A model generated the notes under the pieces. That model searched no databases, was not told the DNA's origin, and saw nothing but the letters and a program-made list of their open reading frames with translations. The translations under genes and the position numbers were made by a program. Shown piece after piece: positions 26,395 through 35,290 of a stretch of 64,000 nt of DNA (position 1 is its first letter; each line of letters begins with the position of its first letter). The stretch is from NORP240 sp942492445 (GTDB taxonomy: Bacteria; Pseudomonadota; Gammaproteobacteria; Pseudomonadales; Pseudohongiellaceae), in the NCBI GenBank assembly GCA_942492445.1, contig CALOEW010000076.1:1-64000 (forward strand). Direction: 5' to 3'.

Positions 26395-27297
26395 GTGAAT
26401 ACGACCGTGAGCAGTCAGACTTCAGCGAGCGGCGCAGCAGCAGTCTCCACAGGCGCTGTGGCAGCCCTTTACAGGGGTTCCTCCCCGGAGCCAGACCCTT
26501 TGTTGGCGACGCCGGTGGCGGCCGCGGGAAGGGTGCTGTCGGCCTGTTTACTGGCGGCCCTTCTGATGCTGGCCCTTGCGCCGGCCTCCCGGGCCGACAC
26601 CCTGACCGTCGCGGTCGCCGCCAATTTTGCCGAAACCCTGGACCGGCTGGTGGTGGACTTCGAGAAATCCTCGTCACACCGGGTACGGGTGGTGCGGGGT
26701 TCCAGCGGCCGCCACTTCGCACAGATTGTCAATGGTGCCCCCTTCGACCTTTTTTTTTCGGCGGATGCCCGGCGTCCGGCGGAACTGGTAGAACGTCTCT
26801 CACTGCCTGCTTCCCGATTGCGCAGCTATGCCCTGGGTCGTCTGGTACTCTGGGCGCCCGCGGCAGCCAGCTCTGAAGTAGTCGAGCGGATACTGAAATC
26901 CCGTGACTTCCAGACCCTGGCGATCGCCAACCCCCGGCTGGCACCCTATGGGCAGGCCGCCGTGGAAACCCTGCAGTCATTGGGGTTGAATGAGGTCCTG
27001 CAACCCGGCGTCGGGCAACTGGTGCGCGGGGAAAACGTCGCCCAGACTTACCAATTCGTGGCAACAGGCAACGCTCAGATTGGCTTCGTCGCGTTATCCC
27101 AGGTACTGGCGGCGGGTAATCGCGGCTACTGGCTGGTTCCGGATTCACACTACCAGCCGATCGTCCAGCAACTGGTTATCCTCCGCGACACCCGGGCAGG
27201 CCGGGAATTGCTCGACTTCCTGGCCACACCGGCAGCCCGTTCCCGCATCGAGGAGGCCGGTTACGGACTCCCGCCACAACCTGAAAAACTGGATTAG
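26395..27297 (+). CDS. modA: Molybdate ABC transporter, periplasmic binding protein ModA
   Basis: 300 aa from a GTG. An unusually long N-terminus (about 45 residues) precedes the hydrophobic signal (LSACLLAALLMLALAPASRA); a later start would shorten it. The mature protein is ModA: LTVAVAANFAETLDRLVVDF, RVVRGSSGRHFAQIVNGAPF, DLFFSADARRPAELVE, and a C-terminal TGNAQIGFVALSQVL. It binds molybdate or tungstate in the periplasm and delivers it to ModBC. It precedes modB by 4 bp. Confidence 0.93.
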   Translation: MNTTVSSQTSASGAAAVSTGAVAALYRGSSPEPDPLLATPVAAAGRVLSACLLAALLMLALAPASRADTLTVAVAANFAETLDRLVVDFEKSSSHRVRVVRGSSGRHFAQIVNGAPFDLFFSADARRPAELVERLSLPASRLRSYALGRLVLWAPAAASSEVVERILKSRDFQTLAIANPRLAPYGQAAVETLQSLGLNEVLQPGVGQLVRGENVAQTYQFVATGNAQIGFVALSQVLAAGNRGYWLVPDSHYQPIVQQLVILRDTRAGRELLDFLATPAARSRIEEAGYGLPPQPEKLD

Positions 27298-27301
27298 TCT
27301 G

Positions 27302-27985
27302 GTGTTGCAACAGGCTGATATAACAGCATTAATTTTAACACTTAAGCTGGCCGCCTCGAGCACGATTCTGCTCCTGGTGCTGGGTACGCCCTTGGCCTGG
27401 TGGCTGGCCCGCACCCGTTCCCGCCTGCGGCCGCTGGTGGAAGCGCTGGTCGCCTTGCCATTGGTTTTGCCACCGACGGTGCTGGGTTTCTATCTGTTGC
27501 TGCTGATGTCACCCGGTGGGGCGGTCGGTGCCCCCCTGCAGGCACTGGGATTGCCCGGGATAGCGTTTTCCTTTTCGGGCCTGGTGGTGGGATCGGTGAT
27601 CTACTCCATGCCGTTTGTCGTCCAGCCCCTGCAGAACGCATTCCTGGCACTGGGGACACGGCCACTGGAGGTGGCTGCGACGCTGGGTGCCGGTCCAGTC
27701 GCCAGCTTTCTGCATGTGGTCCTGCCCTTGAGCCGGCTCGGCTACCTGTCCGCCACGGTGTTGGGTTTCGCCCACACGCTGGGAGAGTTCGGTGTGGTAC
27801 TGATGATCGGCGGCAACATACCCGGTGAAACCCAGGTGGTATCCATCGCCATCTACGAACACGTCGAATCCCTGGCGTACTCCCAGGCCCACGCACTGGC
27901 GGCCCTGTTGCTGGGATTATCGTTTCTGGTGTTGCTGCTGATGAACCTGGCCAACAGAAGAACGCGCCTGGTAAACCTGTCGTGA
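27302..27985 (+). CDS. modB: Molybdate ABC transporter, permease ModB
   Basis: 227 aa from the GTG at 27302; the longer open frame upstream is a shadow of modA. It has five to six hydrophobic helices (LILTLKLAASSTILLLVLGT, PLVEALVALPLVLPPTVLGF, IAFSFSGLVVGSVIYSMPFV) and the permease EAA-type loop LEVAATLGAGPVASFLHVVL, followed by GFAHTLGEFGVVLMIGGNIP, which is strongly conserved in ModB. Its stop overlaps the modC start (GTGA), indicating translational coupling. Confidence 0.95.
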   Translation: MLQQADITALILTLKLAASSTILLLVLGTPLAWWLARTRSRLRPLVEALVALPLVLPPTVLGFYLLLLMSPGGAVGAPLQALGLPGIAFSFSGLVVGSVIYSMPFVVQPLQNAFLALGTRPLEVAATLGAGPVASFLHVVLPLSRLGYLSATVLGFAHTLGEFGVVLMIGGNIPGETQVVSIAIYEHVESLAYSQAHALAALLLGLSFLVLLLMNLANRRTRLVNLS

Positions 27986-29070
27986 TCGAAATCCGTACGC
28001 AGCTGCAACTTGCCGATTTCCGGCTGGAGGTGGACTGTCAACTTCCAGGGCGTGGTGTGTCGGTGCTTTTCGGTCCCTCCGGCTCAGGCAAGACCAGCCT
28101 GCTGCGCAGCGTCGCGGGGCTTGAGCAACAGGCTGTTGGCCGGGTGGAAGTCAATGGCCAGGTGTGGCAGGAACCCGGTTTCTGGTTGCCCGCACACCGG
28201 CGTGGCGTGGGTTACGTGTTTCAGCAGGCTGGCCTGTTTCCCCACCTGTCGGTGAGGAACAATCTGCTGTTCGGTGCCCGGCGCCGCGGCGGCACGTCAT
28301 TGAATCAACAGGCGATCATCAAGACCCTGGAGCTGGAGCCACTGCTGGACCGGGGGGTTCACGATTTATCCGGTGGTGAACAGCAGCGCGTGGCACTGGG
28401 CCGGGCACTGCTAAGCAGGCCCGGCCTGTTGCTCCTGGATGAACCCCTCGCGGCGCTGGACATCGCCAGCAGGTCCAGGCTCATACCATTTCTCGAGAAC
28501 GCCCTTCACCTTCTTGATATTCCAGCACTTTATGTAACCCATTCTACCGATGAACTGGTCCGGCTGGCGGACCATGTTGTAGTTCTGGAGCAGGGCAGGG
28601 TTATCACCAGCGGCCCCCTGGTGGAGGTGTTTGCTGACGTTTCCACGCCGCTTAGCCGACTTGATGATGCCTTCAGCGTGCTGCCGGGACGACTGCTTGC
28701 AAGCCACCTGCCGGGCCTGTCTTCGGTGTCGACAGCAGCTGGCAATGTATTCCATGTGCCACAAACGCCCCGGATGGAGCAAGTGTCCGTACGCCTGAAA
28801 ATTCAGGCCAGGGATGTCAGCCTCAGCCTGGAAAAATCAGAAAAAAGCAGTATTCTCAATATATTACCAGCGATTGTAGAACAGGTTTCAGAAGTGAAGA
28901 CCAGTGGCAGCTGTACGGTGCAACTCGACCTGGCCGGTGACAGGCTGCTGGCGAGAATATCCGACTATTCCCGGCAGCAACTTCAAATCGAACCCGGAAG
29001 ACACCTTTATGCCCAGGTGAAAGCTGTGGCGCTGCTGCCGGCCGGTGAAATCAACCAGCCAGCAGAATAA
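27982..29070 (+). CDS. modC: Molybdate ABC transporter, ATP-binding protein ModC
   Basis: 362 aa, full length. ABC ATPase domain 1-~230: Walker A FGPSGSGKTSLLR, Q-loop VFQQAGLFPHL, signature LSGGEQQRVALGRALL, Walker B GLLLLDEPLAALD, switch His in YVTHSTDEL. The C-terminal region ~290-355 is a Mop/TOBE domain (VSEVKTSGSCTVQLDLAGDR) that in ModC binds oxyanion and can trans-inhibit the transporter. The last 20 bp overlap the 3' end of the convergent modE. Confidence 0.96.
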   Translation: MIEIRTQLQLADFRLEVDCQLPGRGVSVLFGPSGSGKTSLLRSVAGLEQQAVGRVEVNGQVWQEPGFWLPAHRRGVGYVFQQAGLFPHLSVRNNLLFGARRRGGTSLNQQAIIKTLELEPLLDRGVHDLSGGEQQRVALGRALLSRPGLLLLDEPLAALDIASRSRLIPFLENALHLLDIPALYVTHSTDELVRLADHVVVLEQGRVITSGPLVEVFADVSTPLSRLDDAFSVLPGRLLASHLPGLSSVSTAAGNVFHVPQTPRMEQVSVRLKIQARDVSLSLEKSEKSSILNILPAIVEQVSEVKTSGSCTVQLDLAGDRLLARISDYSRQQLQIEPGRHLYAQVKAVALLPAGEINQPAE

Positions 29071-29845
29071 CGCTGGAGGCCTTGAAGAAAGCGGTAATAA
29101 CCATGTCCTTCCTGAGCCCCATGGCGGAGGCGCTGGGATTGGTGATGACGGCATTGAGAGTCTTGTCGTCACCGATATCGATAATGACATCGGTATTCAC
29201 CTTGCCCGCAACCAGCCGGGCGATTCGGCCCGGGATTATATTCCTGGCGCTGACTGTCAGTGTCGGACTGCTGCTTAACAGCACCGAGGAGGCTTTGACC
29301 AGTGCCAGCAGCGCTCTGCCCGGACTGGCATCCAGATTGATCCGGCTTGGTTCGGTGATTATGGCTACCAGCGAGACCCTGTCGTTGACTTTCAAGGTGA
29401 TCTCCGCGTTCACCGCCCCCGGCTGCACGGCAGTGACGGTGCCCAGAAACTGATTACCGGCGCTGCTGACCAGCTGATTGCTCCTGACAAAACGGGTCAG
29501 GTCATCGAGGCGTCCGATATTCACACCCAGCCGGCTGACAAACTCGCTGTGCTGTTCCTGCAACAGGGAAAAACCTGCCAGCAGGCTCTTCCCGTGGGCC
29601 GTAAGGTGAGTGCCACCGCCCTGGCTGCCACCTGCCGACCGGGTTACCAGTGGACGTGCCGAAAGGTTGTTCATCCGGTCCAGACGTTCCCAGGCAGTCT
29701 TGTAGCTGATGCCGAGTTCCCTGGCCGCTGCGCTGATGGAACCGGTTTCGTTGATGGCACCCAGCAATTTCAGCTGCTCCAGGGCGAATGAGTCACCACT
29801 CGAGTCTGCAGCCAGCCAGATCTGGCCCTCCAGTTTATTGGGCAT
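29051..29845 (-). CDS. modE: Molybdate-responsive transcription factor ModE
   Basis: 264 aa, full-length ModE. The N-terminal winged helix-turn-helix (ALEQLKLLGAINETGSISAA then ARELGISYKTAWERLDRMNN) binds DNA. Two C-terminal Mop/TOBE repeats (FLGTVTAVQPGAVNAEITLK and IPGRIARLVAGKVNTDVIID) bind molybdate. It is encoded tail-to-tail with modC, with a 20-bp overlap, an arrangement in which read-through transcripts would be mutually antisense. Its likely target is the operator at 26258-26281. Confidence 0.95.
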   Translation of the reverse strand: MPNKLEGQIWLAADSSGDSFALEQLKLLGAINETGSISAAARELGISYKTAWERLDRMNNLSARPLVTRSAGGSQGGGTHLTAHGKSLLAGFSLLQEQHSEFVSRLGVNIGRLDDLTRFVRSNQLVSSAGNQFLGTVTAVQPGAVNAEITLKVNDRVSLVAIITEPSRINLDASPGRALLALVKASSVLLSSSPTLTVSARNIIPGRIARLVAGKVNTDVIIDIGDDKTLNAVITNPSASAMGLRKDMVITAFFKASSVILLAG

Positions 29846-30321
29846 TCACGCCTCCAGGACGAGTTGAAACCTTGCAGCAACCTGGGTCACGATACGCACC
29901 TGTGGTGACCCTCAAATGCCGTGCCGGCTTATATTTTCCCACACACCGAGAACCGGTTCCTAGCCCGCTTCCTTACCAGTCCGACCTCCCAAGAGCCCGA
30001 AGGAATGTCTTATCCTGCCTTAGAAAAGAGAATTATCCTATTGAATTATAAATAATTTTAATATTCATTCTAGTCCAAGATATGACACGTGTCGGGGCTG
30101 GAAAATTGTCATCGTCAGCAGGACCCGTTGCCGGGTTCCAGTATCTGTTCAAGGGGGCTGGTAACCAGACTGGCAGCACCTGTGCTTGCATTAATTGCAG
30201 TGCCGGTTCATGGTATCGGCAATTGCAGGCCGATCCGGCCAGTGAAGGATTGCCGAAATCAGGCTGCGCCTGCATGCGCAAACCCGCTCCGGGTGGAACG
30301 ACAAATGACAGGAGACTTCTC
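29846..30321. other. Divergent intergenic region, modE and cupin gene
   Basis: About 475 bp containing the modE promoter and the start region of the cupin gene. The AT-rich segment near 30030-30070 could hold the promoters. Nothing else is recognised; the ORFs here are not supported. Confidence 0.4.
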
Positions 30322-30852
30322 ATGCACAACCGAACTCTGGCCACTGTAGCGTTCAGCTCGCTGATAATGCCATTGCTGGTGCTCGCCCAGACGACACCGG
30401 CGCCGGAACTGCCTCCCATTGCGACCGACGTCACCGCGCTGGATATTCGACACTTCATCGATGCCCTGCCCAGAGACCGGGTCAGTGATCGTCCCATCCG
30501 GGTAGTCGAGGTGACCGGCGACTACCGGGTCGGTGTGTATGGCGTCTACCGGCCGCTGGGGGTGGCTGGCGACGCAAATCTGCATCGTGTGGACACCACC
30601 GAGATCTATTACATGCTGAAAGGCGAGGCCACACTGGTGACCGGAGGTACGCTCATTGATCCGTATCAACCGGAGACGTCTGCTACCAGTTTGCGCGGCA
30701 CGGGAATCGAGGGCGGCGTAAGCCGCCGAATTGTGCCCGGCGATGTGGTGATTATTCCTGGGCACACGCCACACTGGTGGAGTGAATTGCACAGTGACAT
30801 CGAGTACCTGATTTTCCGGCCGGACCCGGATCGACGCCTGAGCCTGCGCTAG
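30322..30852 (+). CDS. Exported cupin-domain protein
   Basis: 176 aa from the ATG at 30322, which has AGGAGA 8 bp upstream. Signal peptide ATVAFSSLIMPLLVLA. Single cupin domain: HRVDTTEIYYMLKGEATLVT (cupin motif 1) and RIVPGDVVIIPGHTPHWWSE (motif 2 with His-x-x-His-like metal site). Enzymatic role unknown; many such proteins bind a metal and a small ligand. The stop TAG is the TAG of CTAG at 30849-30852, directly followed by a truncated MITE copy. Confidence 0.85.
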   Translation: MHNRTLATVAFSSLIMPLLVLAQTTPAPELPPIATDVTALDIRHFIDALPRDRVSDRPIRVVEVTGDYRVGVYGVYRPLGVAGDANLHRVDTTEIYYMLKGEATLVTGGTLIDPYQPETSATSLRGTGIEGGVSRRIVPGDVVIIPGHTPHWWSELHSDIEYLIFRPDPDRRLSLR

Positions 30853-31015
30853 GGAACCTCTGATTAAGTCCCACAATGTTCTGCGGGAGTCTGTCGGGTG
30901 TTGCTGTGAGGCGCCGTGCGCCGGGAATGGCCACTCCCTTGCCAAGCACGGCAACGAAGCAGCGACTCCCGACAGGCCCCGCCCGAAGGGGCCTTCAGGC
31001 AACTCCGCTGGCTTC
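30849..31015. mobile_element. Truncated MITE copy
   Basis: Begins CTAG then GGAACCTCTGATTAAGTCCC and matches the MITE at 6264 closely for ~163 bp (a handful of differences), then diverges after GGCTTC at 31015. It has lost the right terminal repeat. Confidence 0.88.
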
Positions 31016-31069
31016 ACAATTCTGAGCGGTTGGCGGCCTGGGATACCCCGGGGCGGTAAAACCGTCAAC

Positions 31070-31579
31070 TCAACGTTCCACCACTTCGTACATCCAGGTG
31101 CGGCCGTCGGTCACTTCAGAGGCATCCACACCCAGACTGTCGCCATACTTGCGGCTGAACTCGCGCAGCACCGGCTCGATATCCGAACCGCTGATGACGC
31201 GGTCGAAGCGCAGTTGATAAAGCCGGTTGTCAATCCTGACGAGGACCCGGTCATCCGCTTCGATGTAGTGGGGCCACTGTTTCCAAAGGGCACCGTAACC
31301 GGTCGTCATGTAACCGCTGACAATAAACAGGCGTCCGTCGTGGACTGCCAGCCACACTGTCCGTGAGCGCGCCGGGACGAGGGTTTGAAACTCGATGGTG
31401 TCACGGTCCTTCAGGAAGCTCCAGTCATCCGGGGCCGGACTGAGTTCACCACTCCTGAACGGCCCTCCGCTGATGATTGCCAGTGGGCCGTCATGGAAAC
31501 GCATGGCCACCAGAAAGATGACTGCCGCCAGCAAAACGGTCAATACAGTGACGAACAGTCGTCTAAAAAACGTGAGCAC
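31070..31579 (-). CDS. Membrane-anchored protein, function unknown
   Basis: 169 aa. One N-terminal transmembrane helix (LFVTVLTVLLAAVIFLVAMR) and a ~140-residue exported beta-rich domain (EFQTLVPARSRTVWLAVHDG, LFIVSGYMTTGYGALWKQWP, DRVLVRIDNRLYQLRFDRV). The family was not recognised. It is divergent from the DUF6438 lipoprotein at 31661, with about 80 bp between the starts. Confidence 0.72.
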   Translation of the reverse strand: MLTFFRRLFVTVLTVLLAAVIFLVAMRFHDGPLAIISGGPFRSGELSPAPDDWSFLKDRDTIEFQTLVPARSRTVWLAVHDGRLFIVSGYMTTGYGALWKQWPHYIEADDRVLVRIDNRLYQLRFDRVISGSDIEPVLREFSRKYGDSLGVDASEVTDGRTWMYEVVER

Positions 31580-31660
31580 GGTATTTCCCCGGAATGTCCG
31601 ATGAGTGTAGGCTGAACGTTACCATTTTCCGCCCTGCATCAGAAGCGTTGAGACAGAGAC

Positions 31661-32176
31661 ATGTTGTACCGAGTCATGCTACAGCAATTCAGGAAATCGT
31701 TGGTTACGGTAGCGGCCGTGTTGCTGCTTGTCAGTATGCCAGCCTGCACCCACTCTGCACCGGACATCACCCGGATTTCATTGCAGCGCACCGCCTGCTT
31801 TGGCATCTGTCCGGTCTATACCGTTGCCATTTATCCGGATGGGCTGGTGGAGTTTCACGGTGAACGCTTCGTCGAGTCGGAAGGCGATTTCCGCCACCGG
31901 GTTGATCCCGACGCCTTTGCCAGGCTGGCGGCGTTCGCCGCGGACATGGATTTCTTTGGCCTGCAGGAGGAATACCGTTTTCAGACTGGGCCCGGCGGCG
32001 AGCGGATAGTGGTATCGGATCTGCCATCACGTATCACCACGGTCGAGAAATCAGGGCGGTCGAAATCCGTACTGAACTATTTCGGTGGACCGGAACTGCT
32101 GGCGGAGTTTGAAACCCTGATCGATCAACTTTCCGGGACCGCAAGGTGGATCGGGCAGCGCTCTCCGTCCCTGTAG
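31661..32176 (+). CDS. DUF6438-type lipoprotein
   Basis: 171 aa. Signal peptide with lipobox (LLLVSMPACTH). The domain ISLQRTACFGICPVYTVAIY with a Cys-x-x-x-Cys pair and DGLVEFHGERFV is the hallmark of the DUF6438 family. Role unknown. Likely outer-membrane lipoprotein. Confidence 0.8.
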   Translation: MLYRVMLQQFRKSLVTVAAVLLLVSMPACTHSAPDITRISLQRTACFGICPVYTVAIYPDGLVEFHGERFVESEGDFRHRVDPDAFARLAAFAADMDFFGLQEEYRFQTGPGGERIVVSDLPSRITTVEKSGRSKSVLNYFGGPELLAEFETLIDQLSGTARWIGQRSPSL

Positions 32177-32274
32177 TCACCACGCCGCCTGAGGGGAGGG
32201 CAGCAGGGACTTTTGACAATGAGCAGGAAGGCGGGCACAGTATCCGTCACTGAAACCCTGAACTGGAAAGAGGC

Positions 32275-32532
32275 ATGACCATGGAAGCAAACAGTCTGAT
32301 CGCCGTCCTGCTCATCGGCGCCATTGCCGGGTGGCTGGCCGGCAAGATTCTCAAAGGCAAAGGATTCGGCCTGGTAGGCAATATTGTCGTTGGGATCGTC
32401 GGCGCACTGGTGGGTGGATTACTGTTCGGAATGCTGGGTATCAGCGCCGGTGGAGTGCTGGGTTCCATCATCACGGCTACCGTTGGCGCGGTGGTGTTGC
32501 TCTACGTAGTGAGCCTCATCAAAAGAGTCTGA
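32275..32532 (+). CDS. GlsB/YeaQ/YmgE-family small membrane protein
   Basis: 85 aa with three hydrophobic, Gly-rich segments: IAVLLIGAIAGWLAGKILKG, GLVGNIVVGIVGALVGGLLF, ILGSII-like end with VGAVVLLYVVSLIKRV. Matches the transglycosylase-associated / YeaQ family, linked to stress response in several bacteria but biochemically undefined. It follows the DUF6438 gene by about 100 bp on the same strand. Confidence 0.88.
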   Translation: MTMEANSLIAVLLIGAIAGWLAGKILKGKGFGLVGNIVVGIVGALVGGLLFGMLGISAGGVLGSIITATVGAVVLLYVVSLIKRV

Positions 32533-32855
32533 GCCGGGCCAATCACTCTATGACCAGGTATGCAGGGAATGTATCCGGTAAGCCCTAGTCGTGCTCCAGG
32601 AGACGAGGAAAGGAATAGATCGCTTCCAACTCGATATCACCCCGAAAATGGAGAATCAACGGAGAGTTGGAGAATAGCCTTCTACAACTCTGTCGATTTA
32701 ATCTGCCGGGATTACATTCTGCGCCAGCCCCCGCGGGCTGCCGCCTTCGAGCACAATCCCGCTACCAGGCAGCACGGATATCGTGCTATGTTCACACTCC
32801 GTTTTCTGCATCCGTCAGTGTCAACCCTGGTTGCTTCGAAAGGCATTAGACTGTT
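32533..32855. other. Intergenic, no gene seen
   Basis: About 320 bp of overlapping short frames without homology. It probably holds the promoter of the next gene. Confidence 0.4.
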
Positions 32856-33290
32856 ATGAATAAAGGCTTCAGTTTCGTCGTGGCCGTAGTGAGTTTCTGT
32901 TGCACGGTATCGCTGACCGCACAGGAATCGAATTTCACCATCACCAACTGGCGTGACGGCACATCGATGGGCTGCACCTACATTTTCGAACCTTCGGCAG
33001 TCGTATCCTGGGACGGACAGGGGGCACCGCCGGTTACGGTCGAAGACGTGAACAGAGTGGTACTGAATTGGGTTGCCGGGCAACAATTGAGCCTGGTGAT
33101 GATCTCAAACTACCGCCTCGCTCTGACCTACGACGTTCGCAGGGCCGGCTCACGTTTACCCGTGCAGGCATGGTTTATCGATCTCGTCGTTATTCCGACC
33201 GCCGGAAGGGCGCCTGTTTACCGAAGCGATGTAGAGAGAAAACTGGCAATCTCATTTAACGAGACAATTATAGAACCAACCTGCGATTGA
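32856..33290 (+). CDS. Exported protein, function unknown
   Basis: 144 aa. Signal peptide MNKGFSFVVAVVSFCCTVSLTA. The mature domain is compact and beta-rich with two cysteines that could form a disulfide (SMGCTYIFEPSAVV and the final PTCD). Not recognised. Confidence 0.65.
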   Translation: MNKGFSFVVAVVSFCCTVSLTAQESNFTITNWRDGTSMGCTYIFEPSAVVSWDGQGAPPVTVEDVNRVVLNWVAGQQLSLVMISNYRLALTYDVRRAGSRLPVQAWFIDLVVIPTAGRAPVYRSDVERKLAISFNETIIEPTCD

Positions 33291-33341
33291 ATTCCCGGTT
33301 CTGTTTTCGCATTGATCAACCTGTGCCACGTGACGTGACCT

Positions 33342-33383
33342 GACAGACTCCCGCAGAACAGTGCCGTGATCAATCAGAGATAT
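33342..33383 (-). repeat. MITE remnant (reverse orientation)
   Basis: GACAGACTCCCGCAGAACA then a degenerate stretch ending AATCAGAGATAT. It is the inverse of the first ~42 bp of the MITE found at 6264 and 30853, with several substitutions. Only the terminus remains. Confidence 0.7.
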
Positions 33384-33448
33384 CTTGGATCCATCTGGCT
33401 GATTTCTGGACATTCTTCCGGTTAACAATTCAAGAACAAGGGGCATGC

Positions 33449-33637
33449 ATGCAAATTCTGGCGATGTCATGGCTGATTCTGTATTCAGGCATAGTGATTC
33501 TGGGTGTAGTACTGGCTATTCTGTTGGTTTCCTATCAAAAGAAAATTGCGGAAACCCAGGAAAGGATGCTGGCAACGCAACAGGAGGTTGCCAGGCAACT
33601 TGGAATTATTGCCTCTCGGTTGCATAACCTCGACTGA
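33449..33637 (+). CDS. Small single-pass membrane protein with coiled-coil tail
   Basis: 62 aa: a transmembrane helix (LILYSGIVILGVVLAILLVS) then a charged helix (QKKIAETQERMLATQQEVAR). No family recognised. Orientation and length fit an inner-membrane microprotein. No strong Shine-Dalgarno was established, so support is moderate. Confidence 0.5.
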   Translation: MQILAMSWLILYSGIVILGVVLAILLVSYQKKIAETQERMLATQQEVARQLGIIASRLHNLD

Positions 33638-33874
33638 AAACCCACTGCTTTATCGCTGGTGACGGACCCTAAGCTACTCATTGAACAACTGTCCCGCAAG
33701 CTGACATAAACAATGAACCATCAAGACGCAGCAATGCGATCTGGATTGTTTAAGGAACCGGTGCTTTAGTATTGCCTGCAGACTACGGGCCACTCTCCAG
33801 TGAGTGCACGAAGGTACGCCATTCCCTGTTAAACTACAGGAATCCCTGAATAGCGTTGGTGTTGGTACTTGACG

Positions 33875-34480
33875 ATGAAATTTGGAACAAACGTAATTTT
33901 CGTTCTTCCGGCCTTTCTTTCTTCAATTGTTTCAGCCCAGATTCCGCTTGAAATCTACACAGAGTTGAGCAGAAGTTTGTCCCTTGAGAGAGAGCCAGCG
34001 TTAAAACTTGAAGGAGCACAATACATACTGGAAGAGGGGGATGAGTACCAAAAATATCTCATATTGGATGAGGCTGCCATTGCGGCACTGGACTCCGGAC
34101 ACTTTGATTTAGCGGTACAATATGCCCGGGAGTTGTTACTTCAGTCCGAAAATCGCAGCTTCGGGTGGAACTTCGGAAATGCGGTTTTCAATGCCAATCA
34201 TATCTTAGGCCTGGTTTCCTTTTTGAACGAAGACTACGAAAAGGCAAAGACCTATCTGTTACAGGCCGGAAGCACCGTTGGATCTCCTCAGTTGAATACC
34301 TTTGGTCCCGGTATGCGGTTAGCATTCAGTTTGCTGGAAGCAGGCGAGGAAGAAGCAGTCATCCGATATCTTGAGTTATGTAGAGTATTCTGGCGTTCTG
34401 AAGATGGAAGAATCGATCGCTGGATCAAGGATATTGAAGAAGGAAAAATACCCTACTTCGAAGGAATGCAGGTCCGCTGA
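33875..34480 (+). CDS. Exported TPR-like protein, function unknown
   Basis: 201 aa from the ATG at 33875 (a TTG lies two codons upstream). Signal peptide MKFGTNVIFVLPAFLSSIVS. Helical repeats resemble TPR pairs: LDEAAIAALDSGHFDLAVQY, NANHILGLVSFLNEDYEKAK and MRLAFSLLEAGEEEAVIRYL. Likely a periplasmic interaction protein. Neighbours give no clue. Confidence 0.68.
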   Translation: MKFGTNVIFVLPAFLSSIVSAQIPLEIYTELSRSLSLEREPALKLEGAQYILEEGDEYQKYLILDEAAIAALDSGHFDLAVQYARELLLQSENRSFGWNFGNAVFNANHILGLVSFLNEDYEKAKTYLLQAGSTVGSPQLNTFGPGMRLAFSLLEAGEEEAVIRYLELCRVFWRSEDGRIDRWIKDIEEGKIPYFEGMQVR

Positions 34481-34539
34481 AAAGGCGCTGATCCAGACGG
34501 TGATTTGCTTTCTTCAAAAGAGGCTCATAAACTTGCGCT

Positions 34540-34974
34540 ATGGCCAGATCCCTGATGATCTTTGTGTTTCTTATTATCCACGGGCTGGAAGCAGCAGCCC
34601 ATGATGCAGACCAGATAGACTACGACAATAATGCCCTGCTTACTATTGAGGGAGAAATAGTAAGTCTCGATTGGACCAACCCCCATGTGATAATCGGACT
34701 TGAATCCAGGGATAACAGCGGCGCTACTGTTACCTGGTTTGTACAAGCCGGAACTCCAAACACGCTCTTGAGAGAGGGAATAAACCGGCATTCATTGCGG
34801 GCTCGAGAGACGATCCTGGGTATAGGCGCTTCTGGCGCAGCCTCCAGTCCGGGTGCCGCCGTTGTCGTTTCAGGTTTTCTGATCACAAATCTTCCCTGCA
34901 ACCAGACCTGCGGCCTGTTGGGAAGTGATATTACATTCTCCGACGGAAGAACCAGGTCAATCCTGATGGCTTAA
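34540..34974 (+). CDS. DUF6152-type exported protein
   Basis: 144 aa. Signal peptide LMIFVFLIIHGLEAAAHD. ALLTIEGEIVSLDWTNPHVI matches the family pattern in which a Trp-Thr-Asn-Pro-His motif follows a G-x-V/I-x-x-(I/V) strand. A central Val-rich OB-like region follows (VTWFVQAGTPNTLLREGINR). Function unknown; common as small periplasmic proteins in gammaproteobacteria. Confidence 0.75.
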   Translation: MARSLMIFVFLIIHGLEAAAHDADQIDYDNNALLTIEGEIVSLDWTNPHVIIGLESRDNSGATVTWFVQAGTPNTLLREGINRHSLRARETILGIGASGAASSPGAAVVVSGFLITNLPCNQTCGLLGSDITFSDGRTRSILMA

Positions 34975-35270
34975 TAACAATGCACCGGGGTTGATAGGTA
35001 GAAGCAGTATCCGCGTTTTCACTGTCGTTTCCCTCAGGGGCAATCCCGGTGCTTGGTTTAGCCACTGAATCAAAGACGTCCTGATCTATTTCTTTCAACA
35101 GCTTCATGTTCATGTACTTGTGGGTTCCCCACAAGGTGGCAGAGACTTGTCGCAGTCTGGCAGCGACTGGGCCGCACAAACTTCGCGTGTTGGGTTTAAG
35201 TCTGGCTTTACTTGCTAGATGGATGCTGTACCTTTCGTCTCGATCAATCGGGGTAATTTTTCTCAAGGCT
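34975..35270. other. Possible element interior, no supported gene
   Basis: About 300 bp ending in an IS5-type right terminus. A 111-codon minus-strand frame crosses it but overlaps the 3' end of the DUF6152 gene and matches nothing recognised. Confidence 0.35.
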
Positions 35271-35290
35271 CTTTTTCAGAGGTTCCCTAG
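35271..35290 (-). repeat. IS5-type right terminus plus CTAG
   Basis: CTTTTTCAGAGGTTCC then CTAG. It matches the right end of the intact IS (TTTTTCAGAGGTTCC then CTAA at 8164-8182) better than it matches the MITE. The sequence to its left is unrelated to the IS, so it is a solo or rearranged end. Confidence 0.7.

Noticed and set aside
34931..35266. 111-aa minus-strand ORF ending inside the DUF6152 gene
   Set aside because: No recognised family, overlaps a better-supported gene, and ends in a mobile-element scar; kept only as a possible element interior.
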